A stretch of DNA of 5,689 bases from Deltaproteobacteria bacterium (lineage in GTDB: Bacteria > Myxococcota_A > Polyangia > HGW-17): the NCBI GenBank assembly GCA_003249585.1, contig QKIM01000265.1:1-5689 (forward strand), read 5' to 3'. Shown piece by piece: positions 1-5,364 of this stretch (positions within the stretch are counted from its first letter, which is position 1; every line of letters starts with the position of its first letter). The position numbers and the translations under genes are program-made. The notes beneath the pieces were generated by a model. The model did no database searches, was not told the origin of the DNA, and worked only from the letters and a program-made list of their open reading frames with translations.

Positions 1-750
1 GGCGTCGCCCGTGACGATCCCTGCCACGTCCACGTCGGAGAGGATGTTCATCTTGAGCCGGAAGGCATAGGGCTCCCGGTAGAAGAGCCCCAGGCGGGAT
101 CCCTTGAGCGCCCCGGCGAGCACCCCGAGGTCGAGGATCGCGCCCCCGTAGGGGACGACACGGTAGGGCAGGGACGCCTCCATCTCCATCTCACCCACCT
201 TCTGTCCGCCCCGTGTGCCCACGTTGAGGTGGATGGATTTACCTATGAGGTCCATCATGACGGCGGTCCCCAGCCCGAGATGCAGCCCGGGCACCGGGGT
301 GAGCCCCACGCCGATCCCCATCTGGAGCCGGTGCGGATAGTTGTCGAACATGATGAAGCGTGGCTCTGACGCAGGGATGCCCTGCACCCGCACCACCATC
401 TGGTCGGGAAGATGCGTGGTGATCCCGATGGCCCACGGGATCCCCAGCAGCTTTGGCATGGGGACCGCCACGCCGAGATCGAAGCCGCGGTAGTCCAGGA
501 CGCCCGCGTCACGGCCGTTGACCGTGAGCCCCATATATCCATAGGAATAGGCGAACCCCGCGATGATCCGTGACGCGTCGGTCAACCCGGCCGGGTTGTG
601 CAGGGCCGCGGACCACGCCAGGGGATGCACCATGGACGAGGCCCCCGCCGTCCCCTTGCCCCGGGGATCGAGTTCGAAGAGATCCGCCGGGTTGGCCATG
701 GCCGAAAGGGGCACGAGGAGAAGCAGCAGGGCGAGAAGGACCTGTCTCAT
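1..750 (-). CDS. FadL/OmpP1-like outer-membrane transport protein, second of a tandem pair (3' end beyond the left edge)
   Basis: This is an open frame of 250 codons with no stop before the window edge, so the C-terminus is missing. Its ATG (750-748) overlaps the stop of the upstream barrel gene as ATGA, and GGAGGT lies 6 nt before the ATG, inside that upstream gene, which fixes the start. Residues 1-19 are a signal peptide (MRQ, then a Leu-rich core ending SAMA). The mature protein would begin NPADLFEL. Residues 50-56 (LHNPAGL) match the Asn-Pro-Ala motif found near the N-terminus of FadL-family barrels, followed by alternating hydrophobic beta-strand patterns and Gly-rich turns (for example around residues 140-165, after HRL). 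The family transports hydrophobic compounds such as fatty acids or aromatics across the outer membrane; the substrate here cannot be read from sequence. It is clearly a paralogue of the neighbour: the mature starts (NPADLFEL/NPVDILGL) and the P-x4-F-[DE]-N-x3-R-L segment match with a constant 12-residue offset. Alternative: another beta-barrel family of similar size. Confidence 0.82.
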   Translation of the reverse strand, partial: MRQVLLALLLLLVPLSAMANPADLFELDPRGKGTAGASSMVHPLAWSAALHNPAGLTDASRIIAGFAYSYGYMGLTVNGRDAGVLDYRGFDLGVAVPMPKLLGIPWAIGITTHLPDQMVVRVQGIPASEPRFIMFDNYPHRLQMGIGVGLTPVPGLHLGLGTAVMMDLIGKSIHLNVGTRGGQKVGEMEMEASLPYRVVPYGGAILDLGVLAGALKGSRLGLFYREPYAFRLKMNILSDVDVAGIVTGDA

Positions 751-2126
751 CGCCGCACCTCCAGGGTGAGGCCGCCGCTGAGCATGTAACCGCCGGAGCT
801 CACGGAGGGGAACCCGGGATTGGACGTCTGGAAACCGCTGGTGGTGGGATCGTCCACGACGCAGGGCACCTCATCGGCGAGACTCCCGGCGCCGTTCACG
901 GCGATGGTGTTCCCGCACTCGGCATCGGTGCGGAGGAGATTCTTGGTGCTGGCCTGACCGATGAGGGTGAGCACCCGAAGGTGCGCGTGGAGGATCACTC
1001 CCGGGGTGAAGCTGTAGGAGATGCCCCCCGAGAGGGCGACCTTGTGACCGTCGAGGATGTTGGTCACGCCGGTCTGGGCGCCGATCATGGACTGCTCGAA
1101 GGAGAAACCGCCAGAGATCGTGAGCGCCCTGGACAGCGTGTACGTCCCCCCGACGCGGAGTCCTATGGTGTTTTTCAATGACGCATCGGGCAGCTCACTG
1201 ACGAGATCTCCCACCAGGGGGAGCTGGCTGCGCATGTCGACGAAGGGGGTGCGGTAGAAGGACCACAGGTACTCGCTGAGATCCACGTCGATGGTGAAGC
1301 GATCCCCACGGTACTGGACGCCGTAGCTCAAGGTGTGGGGAGAGTACAGGGACTGGGCTGTGAGATCGATGTTCAGGTTCGTCCCGGCCACCCTGTTGAA
1401 GGAGATGTTGTGGAAGTCGACGCCAAAGGCCTGCCGGTAGGAAAACCCCAGCTTCCAGCGGCCGCGCTCCCACGCCAGTCCGATGTTGGTGGCAACACGG
1501 CCCTCGAGCTCCTCCCAGACCCTCGCCTCGACGCTGCGGGTGGCGCCCTCATACCCGATGATGGCGCCGTCAAGGCCTGCGAAATAGTTGACCCCGAGAC
1601 CGAGTCCCAGGCGCCCCCAGGCAGGTGAGTCCATGAGCAGGAAACTGACACCCGGCACGAGAATGAGCCGCTGCGACCGGTTCTCGAACCAGGGGTAGAA
1701 CGGCTCGCTGGGGAGATGCATGCGGATGTAGGCGATCTCGTTGACCGGCGACATGAGGAACACGCCCGCCCGAACCCTGTTTTCGAGGAATCCCTTGAAC
1801 GGCAGGGGAAAATCAAGTCCGCCATAGGCGTAGAGGGCGTCGTGCACGCCCGCGGACCCCGAGGGGAGGTCCAGGGAGGCGGTCTGGACGGCGATCCCGC
1901 CAAATAGGGAGAACCCTTTGCCGAGGGCGACCCGGCCTGGGTTGTAATACATGCAGCCGCCCCCTTCACAGGAGGCTGTGGCCGCATCGGAGCGGCCGGC
2001 GGTTTTCGAGGATAGCCCGAGGATATCCACGGGGTTCGCCAGGGCGACCAGGGGCAGCAGCGAAAGGACGAGGATCGTCACCGGCACGAGCACCGGGAGT
2101 CTGTTCGTAGGAGACGGGGTCTTCAT
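747..2126 (-). CDS. FadL/OmpP1-like outer-membrane transport protein, first of a tandem pair
   Basis: This gene encodes 459 residues, close to the length of E. coli FadL. The frame is open further upstream, to an ATG at 2318, but the ATG at 2126 is preferred because it places a typical signal peptide at the N-terminus: MKTPSPTNR, a hydrophobic core at residues 10-29, and cleavage after VALA (residue 30) to give mature NPVDILGL. The ribosome-binding site is weak (GGGG about 12 nt upstream). Residues 60-65 (YYNPGR) correspond to the NPA motif of FadL-family plug/barrel proteins, and the rest is amphipathic beta-strands with Gly-rich turns. Two Cys pairs are notable: C53/C58 just before the NP motif and C404/C422 in a predicted external loop. 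The C-terminus ends LTLEVRR, without the usual terminal aromatic residue. The role is probably import or export of hydrophobic compounds through the outer membrane; the substrate is unknown. The 3' end overlaps the next gene by 4 bp, so the pair should be co-transcribed and translationally coupled. Confidence 0.85.
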   Translation of the reverse strand: MKTPSPTNRLPVLVPVTILVLSLLPLVALANPVDILGLSSKTAGRSDAATASCEGGGCMYYNPGRVALGKGFSLFGGIAVQTASLDLPSGSAGVHDALYAYGGLDFPLPFKGFLENRVRAGVFLMSPVNEIAYIRMHLPSEPFYPWFENRSQRLILVPGVSFLLMDSPAWGRLGLGLGVNYFAGLDGAIIGYEGATRSVEARVWEELEGRVATNIGLAWERGRWKLGFSYRQAFGVDFHNISFNRVAGTNLNIDLTAQSLYSPHTLSYGVQYRGDRFTIDVDLSEYLWSFYRTPFVDMRSQLPLVGDLVSELPDASLKNTIGLRVGGTYTLSRALTISGGFSFEQSMIGAQTGVTNILDGHKVALSGGISYSFTPGVILHAHLRVLTLIGQASTKNLLRTDAECGNTIAVNGAGSLADEVPCVVDDPTTSGFQTSNPGFPSVSSGGYMLSGGLTLEVRR

Positions 2127-2195
2127 CGGTAGTATGAGCCCCAGCGGGCGTCGAGGCGCCGATGGCGCGGTCCAGATAGGGCCATGGGGTGATTT

Positions 2196-2224
2196 ACCAT
2201 AACAGCATCGGCACAAAAGGAAAA
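2196..2224 (-). promoter_or_regulatory. candidate promoter of the FadL-like operon (extended -10)
   Basis: Read on the minus strand, TATGGT (2201-2196) is preceded by TGT, giving a TGn extended -10. TTTTCC (2224-2219) lies 17 nt upstream as a poor -35. The -10 matches the consensus at 4 of 6 positions and the -35 at 3 of 6, so this is a tentative call supported mainly by position: transcription would start about 60 nt before the ATG at 2126. The ACAAAAG/CTTTTGT inverted repeat overlaps the -35 and spacer. Confidence 0.3.
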
Positions 2225-2233
2225 GTCTTTTGT
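2213..2233. repeat. perfect 7-bp inverted repeat, possible operator
   Basis: ACAAAAG (2213-2219) and CTTTTGT (2227-2233) are exact reverse complements separated by 7 bases. The site overlaps the candidate -35 and spacer of the minus-strand FadL-like promoter. That is where a repressor would act, but a hairpin or chance AT-rich symmetry is equally possible. It has the same 7-base spacing as the GTTTTGAC palindrome, whose centre lies 30 bp away. Confidence 0.35.
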
Positions 2234-2241
2234 TTTCAATA

Positions 2242-2264
2242 GTTTTGACACAGTGCGTCAAAAC
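2242..2264. promoter_or_regulatory. 23-bp palindrome, candidate transcription-factor operator
   Basis: GTTTTGAC (2242-2249) and GTCAAAAC (2257-2264) are perfect inverted arms around a 7-base spacer. The symmetry continues inward with one mismatched pair to a central G at 2253, so 11-base arms match at 10 positions. The length and odd-numbered symmetry suit a homodimeric helix-turn-helix regulator such as a TetR-family protein, many of which control FadL or fatty-acid genes. No regulator gene is present in the window, so the binding protein is unknown. It sits between the divergent FadL-like and secG genes, nearer to the former. Confidence 0.5.
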
Positions 2265-2289
2265 ACGGTGCCCGAGAGGGGGCCTCCCT

Positions 2290-2309
2290 GTCCCCACCAC
2301 CGTGGGGAC
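2290..2309. repeat. GC-rich hairpin-forming inverted repeat in the divergent intergenic region
   Basis: GTCCCCAC (2290-2297) and GTGGGGAC (2302-2309) are perfect 8-bp arms around the tetranucleotide CACC. No T-run follows on either strand, so it is not a convincing intrinsic terminator. It lies between the two proposed divergent promoters. It may be a protein-binding site or an isolated stem-loop; the sequence does not decide which. Confidence 0.4.
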
Positions 2310-2341
2310 CTCACCCAAAAGGATCGGAGTGACGATTCTTG

Positions 2342-2370
2342 TTGCGCAATTTTTGAAAATCCACTATTCA
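2342..2370 (+). promoter_or_regulatory. candidate secG promoter (weak match)
   Basis: TTGCGC (2342-2347) and TATTCA (2365-2370) are separated by exactly 17 bp in the most AT-rich part of the intergenic region. Each hexamer matches the sigma-70 consensus at only 3 of 6 positions. The call rests on spacing, base composition and location just before the secG ribosome-binding site. Confidence 0.3.
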
Positions 2371-2381
2371 TAAGGGCCCCT

Positions 2382-2388
2382 AAGGAGG
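2382..2388 (+). promoter_or_regulatory. strong Shine-Dalgarno site that decides the secG start
   Basis: AAGGAGG is a near-perfect anti-16S match. It ends only 1 nt before the first ATG (2390) but 10 nt before the second ATG (2399). A 1-nt gap is too short for initiation, so the second ATG is preferred, even though the first gives the longer frame. Confidence 0.7.
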
Positions 2389-2398
2389 AATGACTTCC

Positions 2399-3061
2399 AT
2401 GTGGATATTCGCAATCGTTAAAGTTCTTCATATCATTCTTTGTTTCGTTCTGATTTTATTGGTTCTTCTCCAGGCCGGCAAAGGCGGCGGCATGGGCGCG
2501 GCCTTCGGTGGCGCGGCTTCCCAGAGCATGTTCACATCTCAGGGTGCCGGCAACTTCGTCTCGCACCTGACCACCATCGTCGCCACGATCTTCATGATCT
2601 CCAGCCTCTCCCTGTCCTGGGCCTCGTCGCGAACGGGCAGCTCCCGACTGAAGTCGGCTTCCAAGCAGATGCCCAACATAAACACGGCCCTCGACGAGCT
2701 GGGCGGCACCAAGGACGCCACACCCACCACGGGTGACGGCACCGCCGTGAAGACCAGCCAGCCTTCGAAGATCCCTGCCGGTGCCAAGGCTCCCGTCGTC
2801 ACTGCCCCCGTGAAACCTGTGGTGAAACCCGCTGCCATGCCTGCGGAGGTTCCCGTGGTGAAGCCCGAGGCGAAACCTGAAGCCATGACCGCCCCGGCTA
2901 TGCCCGCAGCCATGCCCGCAGCTATGCCCGTAGCAAAACCGGTCGTGAAACCTATGCCAGCAGCCATGCCTGCGGCAAAACCGGTCGTGAAGCCTATGCC
3001 CGCAGCCATGCCTGCGGCGATGCCTGCTGCCAAACCCATGGCCATGGCCGCTCCCAAATAG
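2399..3061 (+). CDS. secG: Sec translocon subunit SecG with a long low-complexity C-terminal tail
   Basis: SecG is the small non-essential partner of SecY and SecE in the inner-membrane translocon and assists SecA-driven export. With the start at 2399 the protein has 220 residues (223 from the ATG at 2390); E. coli SecG has 110. Helix 1 spans about residues 5-24, then the family signature LLQAGKGGGMGAAFGG (23-38), a GAGNF motif (49-53), and helix 2 at about 57-75. This core aligns clearly with E. coli SecG (LQQGKGADMGASFG, GSGNF). After residue 78 comes a linker and then a tail of Pro, Ala, Lys, Val and Met with KPVVKP three times and MPAA units, including a near-perfect 14-residue duplication. 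By the standard SecG topology (both ends periplasmic) the tail would lie in the periplasm. Extended, low-complexity SecG tails occur in other bacteria, but the Met/Lys content here is striking. The gene is apparently monocistronic, divergent from the FadL-like genes; the next gene has its own candidate promoter. Confidence 0.95.
   Translation: MWIFAIVKVLHIILCFVLILLVLLQAGKGGGMGAAFGGAASQSMFTSQGAGNFVSHLTTIVATIFMISSLSLSWASSRTGSSRLKSASKQMPNINTALDELGGTKDATPTTGDGTAVKTSQPSKIPAGAKAPVVTAPVKPVVKPAAMPAEVPVVKPEAKPEAMTAPAMPAAMPAAMPVAKPVVKPMPAAMPAAKPVVKPMPAAMPAAMPAAKPMAMAAPK
2933..3016 (+). repeat. two-copy 42-bp tandem repeat within the secG tail
   Basis: Copies at 2933-2974 and 2975-3016 agree at 40 of 42 bases. 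The two differences (AAA/AAG and CCA/CCC) are both synonymous third positions, so each copy encodes the same 14 residues, AKPVVKPMPAAMPA. Shorter, diverged relatives of the unit (GCCATGCCCGCA-like) flank the repeat on both sides. This points to recent slippage or unequal exchange, with the peptide sequence retained. Confidence 0.9.
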
Positions 3062-3092
3062 ACTCCATCCCAAAAAATCATCGCTGGGGACC

Positions 3093-3106
3093 CACATGAA
3101 AATGTG
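3093..3106 (+). repeat. small stem-loop downstream of secG
   Basis: CACAT (3093-3097) and ATGTG (3102-3106) form a 5-bp stem capped by GAAA, a stable tetraloop type in RNA when suitably closed. No T-run follows, so a terminator role for secG is doubtful. It coincides with the expected -35 region of the promoter for the downstream lipoprotein gene. Confidence 0.3.
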
Positions 3107-3120
3107 ATGCACGCGTCGAC

Positions 3121-3139
3121 TGTGCTATACTACTGCACA
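3121..3139 (+). promoter_or_regulatory. extended -10 promoter element flanked by an inverted repeat, for the FG-GAP lipoprotein gene
   Basis: TATACT (3126-3131) matches TATAAT at 5 of 6 positions and is preceded by TGC, an extended -10 (TGn). The -35 region around 3103-3108 (TGTGAT) is poor, as is often the case for extended -10 promoters. TGTGC (3121-3125) and GCACA (3135-3139) form inverted arms exactly bracketing the -10, a possible repressor site. The start of transcription would fall at about 3138, giving a leader of about 45 nt before the ATG at 3183. Confidence 0.5.
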
Positions 3140-3182
3140 CCTGACACGGCCGACGCCGTCACCCTCACGAGGAGGTGACCCC

Positions 3183-5345
3183 ATGCTCCCCAGACCAATG
3201 CTCCTCATCGCGCTGCTGCTGCTTGGCACCGCCTGTTCCAGCACATCCGACACCATCCGCTGCGAGACGGTGATGGACTGTCCCCAGGGATTCTACTGCG
3301 ACGACTCCAGCAAGACCTGCCTGAGGGGGTACGCCACCTTCGACGTCATCGAACCCGATGGGGACACCGACGCCGGCCCCGATACGGGACCCGACGGCGA
3401 CACCGACGGCGGCATTGACGCCGGCCCCCTCCCCGACGGCTCCGTCGTGGAACCCGACGGCTCCGTCTCCTTTTGCTCCTTCGTTCCCCCGCCCGGTGAG
3501 TTCACCCCCGTGCGGGAGTGCCGCTGGAACACCCCCACGACCTTTCCCCTCTCCGACGACGTGGTCATGACCCCGCTGGTGGCCAACCTCACCGACGACA
3601 ACGGCGATGGAATCGTGGACACCCGTGATATTCCGGATATCGCCTTCGTCTCCTACGACCGCAACGTCGGGTGCTGCAACGTCCCTGGCACCCTCCGCGT
3701 TGTCTCGGGGCAGTGCGGCGCCGACGGCCATCTGGTGGAGCACTTCTCCGTCAACAGCCCCGTCCTGGACAACTCCGCCGGGATCGCCATCGGCGACCTC
3801 GACGGCGACGGCGTGCCCGATATCGTGGCCATGACCCAGACCTCGGGCACCGTGGCCTTCGACAACCAGGGGAACGTCAAGTGGACCTCCCCCCATCCCA
3901 GCGGTGAGGACATCATCACCTCGGCCCAGCCCTCCATCGACGATCTGGACTTCGACGGCATCGCCGAGGTGATCATCGGCCGCATCGTCCTCGACGGCGC
4001 CACGGGAGATCTGAAGTGGCGCGGGCTCCACGGTGTGGGGAACAACGCCTTCCTCGGACCCATGTCCCTGGCGGCCGACATCGATCTCGACGGACGCAAG
4101 GAGGTCATCGCGGGGAACACTGTCTATCGCGCAGACGGCAAGCACATGTGGACCTTCACCTATCCCATGGCCACTTCACCGTGCCAGTCGGGCACCAAGC
4201 CCTGCGACGGGTACAGCGCCGTGGCCAACTTCGACGACGATCCCTACGCCGAGATCGTCATCGTGCGATCGGGCGATCTGTGGATCCTCGAACACACGGG
4301 GGAAGAGCTGGTCCACATCCCCATCCCCTGGGACAACTGTGCCTACAACGAGGGCGGGCCGCCCACCGTGGCCGACTTCGACGGTGACGGCCACCCTGAG
4401 ATCGGCGTAGCCGGTGCAGATTTCTATGTGGTCTTCGACCTGGACTGCTGCGACGCCCTGCCCGGATGTCTCGCTGTCCCCGCGGGCGCCACGGAGTGCG
4501 AGGGCCCGGGGATCCGCTGGTCCGTCCCCAACAACGACTGCTCCTCCCGCGTGACGGGCTCCTCGGTCTTCGACTTCGATGGTGACGGCTCCGCCGAGGT
4601 GGTCTACAACGACGAGACCTACTTCAGGATCTTCTCGGGGGTCGACGGAACCATCCTCTTCGAAGAGCCCAACACCTCCCACACGCGCCTGGAATACCCC
4701 ATCATCGCCGACGTGGACAACGACGGGAACGCGGAGATCGTCTTCATCGAGAACACCGCCAACACCGCGAGTCCAGACCACGGCATCGAGGTGTGGGGCG
4801 ACTCCTCCGACCGCTGGGTCCCCACCCGCCGCATCTGGAACCAGCATATGTACAACATCACCAACATCAACGAGGATGGCACCCTGCCCTCCAAGTTCGT
4901 CACCCCCAACTGGCTAAAATACAACAACTTCCGTCAGAACATGCCCGACTACAACGTCTTTGCCGCGCCGGATCTCCAGGTGGAGATTCTGGGGTACGAC
5001 AAGAGCGCCTGCAACGCCAGCGTGGACATCCTCACCGAGGTGTGCAACCAGGGCGATCTGCGCGTAGGCCAGGGCGCCGCGGTCGGGTACTGGGACCTCG
5101 AGTCCGACGCCCTGATCACCTGCGACGCGACGGTGTCCACCACCATGACCCTGGAACCGGGGGATTGCGAGGTGCTGACCTGCACCCTGAGCAACCCTCC
5201 CCTGGCGCCGGCACGGCTCAACATCACGGCCTGCGTCGACAACGAACTGCCCGGCTGCGTCTCGGGCGGCGCCAACAACGAATGTATCGAGGACAACAAC
5301 AGCTTCACCCTCGACGAAGAGGGTTGCTCCGGCCCCATCGGCTAG
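3183..5345 (+). CDS. secreted lipoprotein with FG-GAP/VCBS calcium-type repeats (predicted beta-propeller)
   Basis: This gene encodes 720 residues. GGAGG (3171-3175) lies 7 nt before the ATG. Residues 1-17 are a lipoprotein signal with lipidated C18 (LLGTAC; the -3 residue is Gly, permitted but not typical). S19 at +2 suggests outer-membrane sorting. A Cys-rich head follows (C27, C33, C39, C46), then an Asp/Gly/Pro linker (about 57-95, DAGPD/DGDTD units). From about 135 to 525 there are eight FG-GAP-like segments, with DxDxDG-type loops beginning near residues 138, 205, 254, 299, 351, 398, 464 and 510. The fifth (NFDDDPYAE) is degenerate. Such repeats fold as integrin-like propellers and bind calcium. 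Residues 550-563 carry RIWNQHMYNITNIN, followed by EDG, a motif often seen after FG-GAP arrays in deltaproteobacterial surface proteins. The C-terminal part (from about 596, PDLQVEI) is Cys-rich and resembles a CARDB-type Ig-like adhesion module. The role is inferred to be cell-surface binding or adhesion; no catalytic motif is seen. It probably forms an operon with the next gene. Confidence 0.88.
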   Translation: MLPRPMLLIALLLLGTACSSTSDTIRCETVMDCPQGFYCDDSSKTCLRGYATFDVIEPDGDTDAGPDTGPDGDTDGGIDAGPLPDGSVVEPDGSVSFCSFVPPPGEFTPVRECRWNTPTTFPLSDDVVMTPLVANLTDDNGDGIVDTRDIPDIAFVSYDRNVGCCNVPGTLRVVSGQCGADGHLVEHFSVNSPVLDNSAGIAIGDLDGDGVPDIVAMTQTSGTVAFDNQGNVKWTSPHPSGEDIITSAQPSIDDLDFDGIAEVIIGRIVLDGATGDLKWRGLHGVGNNAFLGPMSLAADIDLDGRKEVIAGNTVYRADGKHMWTFTYPMATSPCQSGTKPCDGYSAVANFDDDPYAEIVIVRSGDLWILEHTGEELVHIPIPWDNCAYNEGGPPTVADFDGDGHPEIGVAGADFYVVFDLDCCDALPGCLAVPAGATECEGPGIRWSVPNNDCSSRVTGSSVFDFDGDGSAEVVYNDETYFRIFSGVDGTILFEEPNTSHTRLEYPIIADVDNDGNAEIVFIENTANTASPDHGIEVWGDSSDRWVPTRRIWNQHMYNITNINEDGTLPSKFVTPNWLKYNNFRQNMPDYNVFAAPDLQVEILGYDKSACNASVDILTEVCNQGDLRVGQGAAVGYWDLESDALITCDATVSTTMTLEPGDCEVLTCTLSNPPLAPARLNITACVDNELPGCVSGGANNECIEDNNSFTLDEEGCSGPIG

Positions 5346-5352
5346 ACCCTGC

Positions 5353-5358
5353 GGGAGG
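5353..5358 (+). promoter_or_regulatory. ribosome-binding site that fixes a GTG start
   Basis: GGGAGG lies 6 nt before GTG at 5365-5367. The frame is open upstream with no ATG nearby, so this site is the main reason for choosing the GTG. Confidence 0.65.
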
Positions 5359-5364
5359 TTCACC

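Noticed and set aside
570..1181. 203-codon plus-strand frame opposite the FadL-like genes
   Set aside because: It spans the junction of two well-supported minus-strand genes, has a Pro/Arg/Gly-rich peptide without domain features, and has no ribosome-binding site.
2290..2309. Intrinsic transcription terminator
   Set aside because: The stem is strong, but neither strand has a T-run after it, and it lies upstream of both divergent genes rather than downstream of either.
2127..2318. N-terminal extension of the first FadL-like gene up to an ATG at 2318
   Set aside because: It would put 64 non-hydrophobic residues before a clear signal peptide and would translate through the palindromes and proposed promoter.
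2456..3112. Open frames of 180 and 218 codons antisense to secG, one with a regular Gly-Met-Ala-Ala repeat and one Gly-His-rich
   Set aside because: The periodic peptides are the reverse reading of the Met-Pro-Ala-Ala/Lys-Pro repeats in the SecG tail. The sense strand encodes an unmistakable SecG core with a strong ribosome-binding site.
3357..3470. Asp/Gly/Pro linker DNA as a tandem-repeat array or a CRISPR-like repeat
   Set aside because: The repetition is at the peptide level (DG, DAGPD, PDGS) with varied spacing and no constant DNA unit or spacers; it is an ordinary low-complexity linker.
3165..4145. 326-codon open frame antisense to the FG-GAP lipoprotein gene
   Set aside because: It lies wholly opposite a convincing gene. 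The peptide is Gly/Val/Asp/His-rich, as expected from reading GAC/GGC-rich codons backwards, with no signal peptide or recognisable domain. Long antisense frames are common at this GC content.
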